From Endozoicomonas sp. SCSIO W0465 (GTDB lineage Bacteria; Pseudomonadota; Gammaproteobacteria; Pseudomonadales; Endozoicomonadaceae): 64,000 nucleotides of DNA. Shown here piece by piece: positions 26,928-36,207 of the stretch. A program made the position numbers and the translations under genes. Within the stretch, counting starts at the first letter, position 1. Each line of letters begins with the position of its first letter. The DNA lies in assembly GCF_023716865.1 (NCBI RefSeq), contig NZ_CP092417.1:412001-476000 (forward strand), read 5' to 3'. Under the pieces are notes generated by a model. That model did no database searches. It was given only the letters and a program-made list of their open reading frames with translations, and was not told the origin of the DNA.

Positions 26928-27344
26928 CTATTTCTTCACGACGGGCAGGTTGTCAGAGGTCCAGGTAGACATACCGCCCTGGAGTCTGACCACATTGGCA
27001 AAGCCTTCGGCTTTCAGGGTTTTGCCAACACTGCCGCTGTGCTGGCCCATGGCATCAACAACAATGATGGTCTTTTCGCGGTATTTTTCCAGTTCACCTG
27101 CACGTTCCTTGATTTTGGTATAGGGAACATTGATGGCGTTGACGATATGACCTTTGGAGAAGTCTGCCTTTTCCCGAACGTCGATCACCACGCCCTGATC
27201 CTGGTTGACCATCCGGGTCAGCCCGGCGGTGGAGATGCTCTGTCCACCCTTGCGCATTTCAGTAAAAGCCAGTGCGCTGGCCAGCGCCACCAGTGCACCA
27301 ATGTGCAGGGGGTGGTTAATAATAAACTCGATGAATTGTTCCAT
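26928..27344 (-). CDS. Membrane-anchored rhodanese-like protein (YibN type), catalytic Cys absent
   Basis: The protein has 138 residues: an N-terminal membrane helix (~8-28) then one rhodanese domain with VVIDVREKADFSKGHIVNAI and a C-terminal LQGGMSTWT motif. In sulfurtransferases the active-site loop starts with Cys; here the loop reads VVDAMGQHSG, with Asp where Cys is expected, so classical sulfur transfer is unlikely. It lies in the conserved secB-yibN / gpmI neighbourhood, divergent from gpmI. Confidence 0.85.
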   Translation of the reverse strand: MEQFIEFIINHPLHIGALVALASALAFTEMRKGGQSISTAGLTRMVNQDQGVVIDVREKADFSKGHIVNAINVPYTKIKERAGELEKYREKTIIVVDAMGQHSGSVGKTLKAEGFANVVRLQGGMSTWTSDNLPVVKK

Positions 27345-27800
27345 GCCGACAAGCTGTCAATCTATAAATTGAAAGGAGGCAAGTATACTGATCCCGCCTC
27401 AGGAAAGTAAGGACGAAACCATGGAAAAAAACGAGCAGGCGTTTTGTATACCTGCTTTTATGTCTTGTGCGTTAGTACAATAAACCACCGGCAACTAAAA
27501 TTGATGGATCAGTACTACCCGTGATATTTGTGCGAAAAGTTTCAGAAAACTGCAGAAACTTCCACGATATATCGCCAGTTGACGGCTTCTGATGTGATAG
27601 TTTGCGCTGTTCAATCAGCGCAGGTATTTCACTGGAAACCGGCAGCAAAGCAGGTAGAATGCAAACCATTCCACTCACCATGAGGTTGGTTCAAGAGATC
27701 GCTGACGCAGGCTGATAAGACAACAATGCAGCCTTTTACCGGACTCGCTTCCAGACGCAGCCTTTTCTATGGCCATCCGGTTCGCCTAGGTTAAGAACCC
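27345..27800. other. Divergent intergenic region, no gene supported
   Basis: This is 456 bp between the divergent rhodanese and gpmI genes. Short open frames here have no coding character or ribosome-binding site. It should contain both promoters; I see no clear operator or riboswitch. Confidence 0.55.
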
Positions 27801-29333
27801 ATGACTGATAAACGCACACCTACCGCCCTGATTATCCTTGATGGTTACGGCTACCGTGAAGAAAAAGACAGTAACGCCATTCTAGCGGCCAAAACGCCGG
27901 TAATGGATCGTCTGTGGCAAGAGAATCCACACAGTTTTGTTTCCGGTTCCGGAATGGACGTTGGCCTGCCGGATGGTCAGATGGGGAACAGTGAAGTTGG
28001 CCATATGAATCTGGGGGCCGGTCGCGTGGTTTACCAGGAGCTGACCCGCATTACCAAAGCGATTCAGGACGGTGACTTCTACGAAAACGACGTGATTACC
28101 GGTGTTGTGGATAAAGCCATCAACGCTGGCAAAGCCGTTCATATTATGGGGCTGGTTTCACCCGGTGGTGTTCACAGCCATGAGGATCACATTCATGCCA
28201 TGGTTGAGTTGGCTGCCCGTCGCGGTGCTAAAGCAGTCTATGTGCATGCCTTCCTGGATGGCCGTGATACTCCCCCGCGCAGTGCCGAATCGTCCCTGGA
28301 AAAACTCGACGCCCTGTTGCAAGAGAAAGGCATTGGTCGTGTAGCCAGCCTGATCGGCCGTTACTACGCTATGGATCGTGACAATCGCTGGGATCGTGTA
28401 CAACAGGCTTATGACCTTATCACTGATGGCAAGGCTGAGTTTTCAGCGGCAACCGCTGTAGAGGGTCTGCAGGCTGCTTATGAACGTGATGAAAACGACG
28501 AGTTTGTCAAAGCGACCGTTATCGGTACTGAAGCTGCCCACCTGGACGATGGCGATGCGCTGGTATTTATGAACTTTCGTGCCGACCGTGCCCGGGAAAT
28601 TACCCGTGCGTTTGTTGACCGGGACTTTGATGGCTTCCAACGCAGCCGTGTGGCGGATCTGGCGGGCTTTGTGATGTTGACTCAGTACGCTGCTGACATT
28701 CATGCGCCTTGTGCATTTCCACCGAGTGAACTGGTGAATACGCTGGGTGAATACATGGAGAAACTGGGCAAAACCCAACTCCGTATTGCTGAAACCGAGA
28801 AGTACGCTCACGTAACTTTCTTCTTCAGCGGCGGCCGTGAAGAGCCATTTGACGGTGAGAAGCGTGTATTGGTGGCGTCTCCGAAGGTAGCAACCTATGA
28901 TCTGCAGCCAGAGATGAGTGCACCGGAAGTCACCGATCGTCTGGTGCAGGAGATTCGCAGCGGCGAACACGACCTGATCATCTGCAACTACGCCAACTGT
29001 GACATGGTTGGTCATACCGGTGACTTCAATGCAGCGGTTAAAGCGGTTGAAGCGGTAGACGCAAGTATTGGCCGTGTTGTGGCAACCCTGGAAGAGGTAG
29101 GTGGCCAGTGCCTGATTACTGCTGACCATGGTAATGCCGAGCAGATGGAAGACCCGGCAACCGGACAGGCTCACACTGCCCACACTTGCGAGCTGGTTCC
29201 CCTGGTGTATGCCGGTCCTCAGGCTATTCAGCTGAAGGACGGTATCCTGTCTGACCTGGCACCTACCCTCCTGGCACTGATGGGTCTGGAGCAGCCTGCC
29301 GAGATGTCTGGAAAGTCGCTACTGGTTAAGTAA
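27801..29333 (+). CDS. gpmI: 2,3-bisphosphoglycerate-independent phosphoglycerate mutase
   Basis: This glycolytic/gluconeogenic enzyme interconverts 3- and 2-phosphoglycerate in the cytosol using two manganese ions. The length of 510 residues is normal. Metal-binding Asp lies in IILDGYG (D14), the catalytic Ser in GQMGNSEVGHMNLGAGR (S64), and the second metal set in NYANCDMVGHTGD and TADHGNAEQM. The start follows a weak ribosome-binding site. In many gammaproteobacteria gpmI is directly followed by envC and ctpA; here 5.6 kb of other genes separates them. Confidence 0.97.
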   Translation: MTDKRTPTALIILDGYGYREEKDSNAILAAKTPVMDRLWQENPHSFVSGSGMDVGLPDGQMGNSEVGHMNLGAGRVVYQELTRITKAIQDGDFYENDVITGVVDKAINAGKAVHIMGLVSPGGVHSHEDHIHAMVELAARRGAKAVYVHAFLDGRDTPPRSAESSLEKLDALLQEKGIGRVASLIGRYYAMDRDNRWDRVQQAYDLITDGKAEFSAATAVEGLQAAYERDENDEFVKATVIGTEAAHLDDGDALVFMNFRADRAREITRAFVDRDFDGFQRSRVADLAGFVMLTQYAADIHAPCAFPPSELVNTLGEYMEKLGKTQLRIAETEKYAHVTFFFSGGREEPFDGEKRVLVASPKVATYDLQPEMSAPEVTDRLVQEIRSGEHDLIICNYANCDMVGHTGDFNAAVKAVEAVDASIGRVVATLEEVGGQCLITADHGNAEQMEDPATGQAHTAHTCELVPLVYAGPQAIQLKDGILSDLAPTLLALMGLEQPAEMSGKSLLVK

Positions 29334-29442
29334 GTTCTTTCAGGTCGCTGCCTGTTGCCCACAGCAGAGTATGCACTCCCGCCTTTTTGGGCAGCAGGCG
29401 ACGGGTAGCGCAGGCAGTTTTTCGGGACAGTTTCCAAGTGCC

Positions 29443-30144
29443 TTATGGTTCACTCCTGTGGCTGGGAGACGAAGAAAAGTAGCTGCTATGTTGATAATTG
29501 TGTCGGAGATGAGGGAGGCTACCCGTGCCAGATTCATTCACCAACTGAGACCGGTGCGATGAAGCCCGCCGAACACTGGGGGATCGGGTTGGTGATGGCG
29601 GTAGAGATTTGGATTGTGGTCGTGATTGTGATTGAGTCCCTGACTGGGCAGAGCGGCTTTGTTTGGTATTCAGGTCAGTGATAATGGTATGTATCTCTAC
29701 ATTTTGATCAGGGAGAGATTCTTCTGCCAGCAAAGGGTCATCGACAAAGCTGATTTCGGTAAAGCCCTGCCTGGAAAGCAGATCCTGTGAAAACAATTGT
29801 TGTATTTCAGCGTCAGTAACCTGGAATACAGTGGTCTTGGATTTAATCGTTTCAGTAATGTGAACGGGCCTGCCAGTAAATGCGTGCTCTTTGGGTCGAA
29901 ATGATGATCTGTTGTCATCCCTGTTGTCATCAGAGCGGGATTTGGCCTGATTCACGAAAGTGGTCGGTCGGGTTGGTGTGCACGCCAGGCCATTGGAAGT
30001 TTTTGCGGTCTTTGATGAATGGCCTGACCGGGTAGTTGAAAACGGTGTCTGTTGGTCAGGCCTGATAGGCCTTGGCGTTTGTGGAGGCTGGTCAAGCGTC
30101 AGATACCCGCCTGCCTGACCATAATAGGAACCTGAACTATTCAT
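29443..30144 (-). CDS. Hypothetical low-complexity protein
   Basis: The protein has 233 residues and is not recognised. It is rich in Ser, Gln, Arg, Pro and Thr at both ends, with one more ordered acidic stretch around residues 95-155 (KTTVFQVTDAEIQQLFSQDL, then FTEISFVDDPLLAEE). There is no signal peptide or membrane helix. It is convergent with gpmI inside the islet that interrupts the gpmI-envC neighbourhood. A secreted effector-like protein is conceivable from composition, but there is no direct evidence. Confidence 0.45.
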   Translation of the reverse strand: MNSSGSYYGQAGGYLTLDQPPQTPRPIRPDQQTPFSTTRSGHSSKTAKTSNGLACTPTRPTTFVNQAKSRSDDNRDDNRSSFRPKEHAFTGRPVHITETIKSKTTVFQVTDAEIQQLFSQDLLSRQGFTEISFVDDPLLAEESLPDQNVEIHTIITDLNTKQSRSAQSGTQSQSRPQSKSLPPSPTRSPSVRRASSHRSQLVNESGTGSLPHLRHNYQHSSYFSSSPSHRSEP

Positions 30145-30420
30145 CTGTGGCTTACCTTTAAATCTTTTATCGAGTTATTCCGATCTCATATTTCTTACAA
30201 AATACCATAATAGATGAACATTTATTTTCAGTTTGATTTTTTAATTCAAAAAGGAAGATTTACTGCCAATGAGTAAGGTTTTTCTTGATGGGGATTAACT
30301 ACTGAAAAGTGATGAATGATTTTTCTTAATTAATGAGCAATCCAGCAAACTTATCAAAGAGTTCATGAGTTTTTCAAGCCCCTGGTCAGAGAAGACAGAG
30401 GTTTGAAAAACTCTGATCAA

Positions 30421-31041
30421 TCAGGAAACAATATCCAGCAGTTCAACTTCAAAAACTAACGTCGTGTATGGACCGATGGCTCCACCGGCTCCACGTTCAC
30501 CATAAGCCAGTTGATAGGGAACAAACAGCTTCCACTTGGCACCTACGCTCATCATTTGCAGAGCTTCTGTCCAGCCGGCAATAACACCGGATACCGGAAA
30601 TTCAGCGGGCTCCCCACGTTGAACAGAACTGTCAAAGACGGTTCCATCAATCAGCGTGCCATGATAATGGGTACGGACTGTACTGGCCCGGGTTGGTTTT
30701 TCGCCACTGCCTTCAGCCATGACTTCAAATTGCAGACCGGATTCGGTAACCTGAACGCCTTCGCGCTGGGCATTCTCTGCCAGGAACTGCTCACCTTCAG
30801 CAGAAAGAACCCGGGCTTTTTCAGCGTCTTCTGCCTGCAGGCGCTTTTGCATCTCAGTAAAGGCAGCGTGCAGGTCTTCATGAGAAACAGCACTTTCAAC
30901 GCCGTTCAGTGCGTCAGCAAGGCCGGCCAGAACGGCATCAATGGATAAGCCCGCGATTGGGTTGGAGGCCAGCTGGTCACCCATCTGGCGGCCAATACCG
31001 TAGCTGACCCGTTCTTCCATGGTTTGGTAGATATCAGACAT
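30421..31041 (-). CDS. fklB: FKBP-type peptidyl-prolyl isomerase
   Basis: This 206-residue enzyme is expected to accelerate proline isomerisation. The helical N-terminal dimerisation domain begins YQTMEERVSYGIGRQMGDQL, and the C-terminal FKBP domain holds the pocket motifs VRTHYHGTLIDGTVFDSS, GVIAGWTEALQMM and LAYGERGAGGAIGP. Length and the absence of a signal peptide match the FklB/FKBP22 type. It lies 39 bp downstream of rnz on the same strand, so the two may be co-transcribed. Confidence 0.93.
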   Translation of the reverse strand: MSDIYQTMEERVSYGIGRQMGDQLASNPIAGLSIDAVLAGLADALNGVESAVSHEDLHAAFTEMQKRLQAEDAEKARVLSAEGEQFLAENAQREGVQVTESGLQFEVMAEGSGEKPTRASTVRTHYHGTLIDGTVFDSSVQRGEPAEFPVSGVIAGWTEALQMMSVGAKWKLFVPYQLAYGERGAGGAIGPYTTLVFEVELLDIVS

Positions 31042-31080
31042 TAATTATCAACTTCTTTATAAATTAAGTGGCAGAGTATA

Positions 31081-32055
31081 TCACGGTTGGAGAGGAATCA
31101 GTTGACCCGATCGGTTCAGTGCCCAAATGCTCAGGTCACTGGCTAAACCCACATTGCCGGAATAATAGTCTTCGGCTTCGGCCTTTATAGCTGAGACACT
31201 GTTGGGGCCTGTTGAGGGGAAAGGTTGATAGCGTCCACTGAAGTGAGTAAGGATCAGGTTTGGGATGCCACTGGCTTCCGCTGCCTCAGCAACCATACGG
31301 GCGGAGCTGTGCATCCAGACAGGTCCGACTTTTTGCAGGGCCGCATCGGTCAGTGTGGCTTCGTGAACTAACAGATGGCTACCTTGTAGAGCATCAATTA
31401 ATAGTTCCGGCTGGTCATTATCACCAGCAATAATGGCAATCCGGCTTGCTGGTGGAGGTTGCAGAACCTGTTCAGGGAGAATCTGCCGACCATCCTCAAG
31501 CGTCACTGTCTGCCCTTTTTGCAAACGCCCCCAGAGCTCTCCCCTGGGAACGCCCAGAGCATTCAGCTGCGCAATATTTAACTGGGTACTGACGGTTTTT
31601 TCCACAAAACGATAGGCGAAGCTCGGAACACGATGAGAGAGCTGGTGAGCCGTGACAGCCACCTGGGAATCCTGATACTTAAAGGCAGGCTGGTCAGTAC
31701 GAATAAACTCAATACTGAATGGCAGTTCCGAGACACCGGCATAGTGTAATGCTGCCTCAACAAACTGCTGAACGCCATCAGGTGCGCAAATTGTCATGGA
31801 GGCCTGCCGCCCCTGCATACTGGCAGAAGAGATCAACCCGGGCAGACCATACATGTGATCACCATGAACATGAGTAATAAAGATGGTTTTGAGATTATTG
31901 AGGGTGTAGCGGCAGCGAAGCAGCTGATGTTGCGTTCCCTCACCACAGTCCACAAGATACCACTGCCTGGCATCATCAATGGCCAGTGCCAGCGCCGTGA
32001 CATTTCTTTCCGTAGTTGGCATTCCTGCTGAAGTTCCCAGAAAAGTCAGTCTCAT
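31081..32055 (-). CDS. rnz: Ribonuclease Z (tRNA 3' endonuclease)
   Basis: This 324-residue metallo-beta-lactamase-fold nuclease matures tRNA 3' ends by cutting after the discriminator base. The zinc motif THVHGDH (H62, H64, D66, H67) is intact, as are IIAGDN, the HEAT motif (VHEATL) and LTHFSGRY with its metal-binding His. The N-terminus MRLTFLGTSAGMPTTERN is typical. It heads a two-gene set with fklB. Confidence 0.95.
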   Translation of the reverse strand: MRLTFLGTSAGMPTTERNVTALALAIDDARQWYLVDCGEGTQHQLLRCRYTLNNLKTIFITHVHGDHMYGLPGLISSASMQGRQASMTICAPDGVQQFVEAALHYAGVSELPFSIEFIRTDQPAFKYQDSQVAVTAHQLSHRVPSFAYRFVEKTVSTQLNIAQLNALGVPRGELWGRLQKGQTVTLEDGRQILPEQVLQPPPASRIAIIAGDNDQPELLIDALQGSHLLVHEATLTDAALQKVGPVWMHSSARMVAEAAEASGIPNLILTHFSGRYQPFPSTGPNSVSAIKAEAEDYYSGNVGLASDLSIWALNRSGQLIPLQP

Positions 32056-32187
32056 GAACCCCTGCTTTGATCACAATATGTAGTTATTGTACCAGAATAA
32101 TGCTTCATACCGTTGATGAAATACTTTTCTTTTTTGTTGTCTATACGGTTTTGCTTTTCAAATAAATTTTCTATCAGGAGTCTATCT

Positions 32188-33276
32188 ATGGCTTTTCCCG
32201 GATGTCATTATTGTGATTCAAGATTAACCTCTATGAACCGCAGAGCGGTTGGTATAGAGGTACCGGCTGATGAATCTGCCAGCTTCAATACGTATCGATG
32301 TAAAGAGGTGGTGGGTAAGCGTAGAGTTGCTGACTTAACGGATTTTTGGATTACAGGTGATGCTTTGGATTCAGAGAGAGATTGCTATCACCGTTCTGTC
32401 CGGGCCATTTCTTCAGAACGTCATTTATACAGGGACCTCACAGATCAGCAAAATTACCGTGGTAGCGAATATACTGCACCACGGTTCAACCGGGCTCACG
32501 ATCGTTTGTTCGATATCAGCAGCCCGAGGTCAGTGTCATCTTATGCCGAACCGATGTTTGACTCCTTTGCAGAGACAAGATCTCACCAGCATTTCAACCG
32601 ATATGAAATGCCGGCAGCAAGAGCTGACTTTTTTGGGGATTTTTCCGGAAATAACCGGCTATTTCAAGTTGAGCAAATGTCTCGGCGTAAGATGGACCCG
32701 GCTGGAAATGTCTCAGGCGTATACCGAAAGAACAGGAAACAAAAACCCCCCCGGCACTTTACCGATATGCACCGGTTTAATCCCCCGGTATGTGCGACAC
32801 GGGGTTTTTCTGTTCAAGAGCAGGTAAATGCGCAGCGGGTGAAGGAACTCAGTCGTTATCAGGATCTGATTGAGGAAGTGAAACCATTCTTTCCTGCCGG
32901 TACAGTCAATCGGTATATTCAGGACTTTTTGTCTGGCAAAAGAGAAAAGCTGGAGCTGTCCGGCTTGTTTAAATGTGAACTGTCGCCGTATTGGCTGAGA
33001 GCAACTGACTCAGCACCTGTTCCATTCTCTTATCAAGGAAAGGCTCCGGGACTATCTCAAGAGCAAAAAGAGCAGCTGAGGACAATCCTGCAAAGCCAGA
33101 AACCCTCTGATTTTGGAATTAATGATGGCATATGGAATATGGCGAATGTCAGAGATCTAATCAAGGATCTTTTTCAGATAGATTACCAGAAGTCTTCGAT
33201 AAGAAATATTATTTACAAAATGAACATGACGTTTGGGTCAATAAATGGCCGTAACAAATCGATTATGGGAAGTTGA
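32188..33276 (+). CDS. Hypothetical protein with IS630-type winged-helix domain
   Basis: The protein has 362 residues. The start at 32188 is chosen because of a good ribosome-binding site (caggag, 7 nt upstream). Residues ~1-220 are polar, Arg/Ser-rich and probably disordered, with one N-terminal CHYC pair. The C-terminal part (~295-355: LSQEQKEQLRTILQSQK..., then GIWNMANVRDLIKDLFQIDY) matches the winged-helix domain that starts IS630 transposases. The catalytic DDE domain is missing; the frame ends 20 residues later. This is either a transposase remnant fused to other sequence or a domesticated DNA-binding protein. Its 3' end runs directly into the EF-G-like pseudogene. Confidence 0.45.
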   Translation: MAFPGCHYCDSRLTSMNRRAVGIEVPADESASFNTYRCKEVVGKRRVADLTDFWITGDALDSERDCYHRSVRAISSERHLYRDLTDQQNYRGSEYTAPRFNRAHDRLFDISSPRSVSSYAEPMFDSFAETRSHQHFNRYEMPAARADFFGDFSGNNRLFQVEQMSRRKMDPAGNVSGVYRKNRKQKPPRHFTDMHRFNPPVCATRGFSVQEQVNAQRVKELSRYQDLIEEVKPFFPAGTVNRYIQDFLSGKREKLELSGLFKCELSPYWLRATDSAPVPFSYQGKAPGLSQEQKEQLRTILQSQKPSDFGINDGIWNMANVRDLIKDLFQIDYQKSSIRNIIYKMNMTFGSINGRNKSIMGS

Positions 33277-33279
33277 TGT

Positions 33280-34788
33280 TTTCAGCTCGGTCAGTGAGGC
33301 CCATGATCGTCTGGTTGAACAGGTGATCGAGGTGGATGATGGCTTGATGGACCTCTATCTGGAACAAGGCCAGTCTATTGAGCCTCCCCAGCTTCATGAT
33401 CCTTTTGAGCAGTGCCTGAGAGAAGGCCATCTGTTGCCGGTGTGTTTTGTTTCCGCCAGAACAGGGGCAGGGGTTGACCAACTTCTGAGAATTATGAGTG
33501 AGTTAATGCCCACTCCGGAAGAAGGGAATGCCCCGCAGTTTTGTCACAGAGAGTTGAAGAAGGACGACTCAAAGATGGGAGAACCAGGGGTAGCTGTTTC
33601 GGTAACCGCTGATCCCGAAGCCCATACGATAGCCCTGTTTTCAAGGTCGTTACCGATCCTTTTATTGGTCGTATGGGGATATTCAGAATCCACCAGGGCA
33701 CCGTAAAAACAGGCAGCCAGCTCTTTATTGGTGATGGACGCAAAGCCTTCAGGGTCAATCATCTGCTGAAACTTCAGGGGGAGCAGTCACAGGAAGTCAG
33801 CTCTGCAGGCCCGGGGGATATCTGTGCCGTGGCAAAAGTCGATAGTATCCACTTTGATGCCGTGTTACACGACTCCCACGATGAAGACCATTTCTATCTG
33901 GAACCACTGACTTTTCCTGAGCCCATGAGCAGTCTGGCCATTGATACTGTCCGTCATGGTGATGAGCAGAAATTGTCGGATGCCTTACACCGGATGACGC
34001 TTGAGGATCCCAGCCTGATCGTTGAGCATCGGGAGTCTCAGAATGAAACGGTTATCAGTGGTCTGGGCAGCGCCCATCTACAGATGGTCCTGGAAAAAAT
34101 GCAGGCTGTATATAACATTGATGTGAATACACGGTTACCCGGAATCCCTTATCGTGAAACGATTCTCACCGCATCAGAAGGTCATCATCGGCATAAGAAA
34201 CAAAGTGGTGGTTCCGGCCAGTTCGGCGAGGTTTTTCTGCGGATCGAGCCATTACCCCGGGGGGCGGGTTTTGAGTTTACCAGTGAGGTGGTCGGCGGTG
34301 TGATACCCAGCCAGTATATCCCGGCCGTAGAAAAAGGTGTGCTTGAGGTGATGGGCGCTGGTGCCATTGCCGGTTACCCGATGCAGGATATTCGGGTCGT
34401 TGTTTATGATGGTAAGCATCACAGTGTGGACTCCAAGGAGGTTGCTTTTGTTACTGCCGGGAAGAGAGCATTTCTGGATGCCATCAGCCGGGCAGACGCC
34501 GTTCTCCTTGAGCCTTATATGGCCTTGAAAGTGACCGCTCCGGTATGGAGTGTCGGGGACATCACCGGTCACCTGTCCGCTGATCGTGGCGTGATTACTG
34601 GTTCAGAATCCAGAGATGGAGATGAAGTCTGTATCGAGGCAGAAGTACCACTGGCCAGTACCATGGAATACAGCAATGCCCTGAAATCCATGACCGCTGG
34701 TGAGGGTGAGTTTTCCATGACCTTCCGTCGTTATGAGCAGGTTCCCGCCACTGTTCAGAAAGCTCTGATTGCCGAAGCCTGTGCCTGA
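33280..34788 (+). pseudogene. Elongation factor G-like protein, headless and frameshifted
   Basis: The sequence encodes domain G' through domain V of an EF-G paralogue (from FSSVSEAHDRLVEQVIEVDD, through GRMGIFRIHQGTVKTG, LPGIPYRETI, and SGQFGEVFLRIEPLPRG to MTAGEGEFSMTFRRYEQVP). The N-terminal GTPase domain with the P-loop and switch regions is absent; the upstream DNA belongs to another gene. A one-base deletion near 33640 (gccctgttttcaag where a Val codon before TTC AAG is expected) splits the rest into two frames. It cannot make a working translocase. The presence of later domains in good order argues for recent decay. Confidence 0.85.
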
Positions 34789-34800
34789 ACAGTTCCACCC

Positions 34801-34837
34801 GGTGACACTCAATTATATGAATTGAGTGTCACCTTTT
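34801..34837 (+). terminator. Strong rho-independent terminator
   Basis: A perfect 14-bp stem ggtgacactcaatt / aattgagtgtcacc with a 5-nt loop (atatg) is followed by tttt. It lies 13 bp past the EF-G-like pseudogene and ends 100 bp before envC, which separates the two. Confidence 0.85.
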
Positions 34838-34936
34838 CCGTCGGTATGGTTTCATTTGGTTGGGCACTTATCTATATCTGATCTTTAATTGCAGGCATAC
34901 TGACAGGGTTTTAGCCAATAACCAAAGACTCCTCCC

Positions 34937-36106
34937 ATGATGTTTTTCAATTTGCTGCGCCCTGAAAGGGGTAAATATAAAAGGATTTTCACAGCACTGT
35001 TGTTTGCTGCCTGCTCGATCATTCCCCAGTTGGGTGTAGGTAATGAACAGGCCGCAACTGAGACTGAAATCAAAGCCATTGAAAGTGATATCCAGCATGC
35101 AAAAGAGCTATTGGAATCGCTTAATGCTGCACAAACTTCTGCCCGGGAACAGGTTCAGAAGAATGAGAGGGCTATTCAACAACTGAACAGTGATATCAGT
35201 ACTCTGGAAACTCGTCTCAAGGAGGGGCAGGGCGAAATAAAAAAGCTCCAGAGCCGTCAGCAGGTACTGACGGCAAAGAGTGAACAGCAGAAGGTTCAGG
35301 TTGTCCAGAGTCTGCAATCACTTTATAAGAGTCTGGGTGACAACCGCATCAAGTTATTGCTGAACCAGGAAGATCCGGAAACGGTTTCCCGACAACTGGT
35401 TTATCTTGACTATTTTCAAAAGGCGCAACTTCAGTCCATTCAGGAGTATGAGAAAACCCTTGTGGAACTGCAATCTGTGGAAAAGACCCGGCAAACCCTC
35501 ATCACCCGACTTAACCAGGAAAAAACCGTGATTGACCAGAAAAAGCAGTCTCTGGTCAAACAGCAGTCGGAGCGTAAAAAACGATTAAGTGAGTTGGCGA
35601 GTCGTTATCGAAAGGGAGGTAAGGAGCTTAAACAGCTGGAACAGGAGCGGGAGAAGCTGGATCAGATGCTGGCCAGCATTATCAGTCGGCAGCTCAGCAA
35701 CAGTGACTCTTTCAACAGCCGTAAAGGCAAGTTGTTGTGGCCAGTAAAAGGACGAGTCCTGTTTCAGTTCAACGATCAGAATCCGGAAACTCGCATGCGT
35801 TGGCAGGGCATGTTCATTGCTACGGCAGCCGGAACGACGGTTAATGCCGTTCATGATGGCCGGGTTCTCTTTGCCGATTGGCTGAGCAGTTATGGCCTTT
35901 TGGTGATCGTTGACCATGGCGATGATTTCCTGACGCTTTACGCTCACAACAACTTCATTCTCAGGCAGGAAGGTGATACCGTGCTGGCGGGTGAGCCACT
36001 GGCATTAAGTGGTTACAGTGGTGGGCAGCAAAATGAGGGGGTTTATTTTGAAGTACGCCTCAATGGCAAACCCCAGAACCCTTCGCTATGGCTTGGCCGG
36101 GAATAG
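34937..36106 (+). CDS. envC: Murein hydrolase activator EnvC
   Basis: This 389-residue periplasmic division factor activates AmiA/AmiB amidases at the septum. It has an N-terminal signal sequence (~17-38), a long coiled-coil (~45-255) and a C-terminal LytM domain (~265-389). The LytM domain is degenerate as in EnvC: the usual first zinc motif is replaced by RMRWQGMFI, while LYAHNN remains, so it should bind amidases rather than cut peptidoglycan. ctpA follows 101 bp downstream, a conserved pairing. Confidence 0.93.
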   Translation: MMFFNLLRPERGKYKRIFTALLFAACSIIPQLGVGNEQAATETEIKAIESDIQHAKELLESLNAAQTSAREQVQKNERAIQQLNSDISTLETRLKEGQGEIKKLQSRQQVLTAKSEQQKVQVVQSLQSLYKSLGDNRIKLLLNQEDPETVSRQLVYLDYFQKAQLQSIQEYEKTLVELQSVEKTRQTLITRLNQEKTVIDQKKQSLVKQQSERKKRLSELASRYRKGGKELKQLEQEREKLDQMLASIISRQLSNSDSFNSRKGKLLWPVKGRVLFQFNDQNPETRMRWQGMFIATAAGTTVNAVHDGRVLFADWLSSYGLLVIVDHGDDFLTLYAHNNFILRQEGDTVLAGEPLALSGYSGGQQNEGVYFEVRLNGKPQNPSLWLGRE

Positions 36107-36207
36107 CAAGCACCAGGCAGTATCCCGAATTCAGTGTAGTTTCAATCAGTGATACCGATAAGTAATTCCTATACTTCACTGATTTCAAATAATGCCCGGG
36201 AGCATTC

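Noticed and set aside
27472..27681. Small minus-strand gene between the rhodanese gene and gpmI
   Set aside because: No ribosome-binding site, no recognisable domain and no coding character; it overlaps the likely promoter region.
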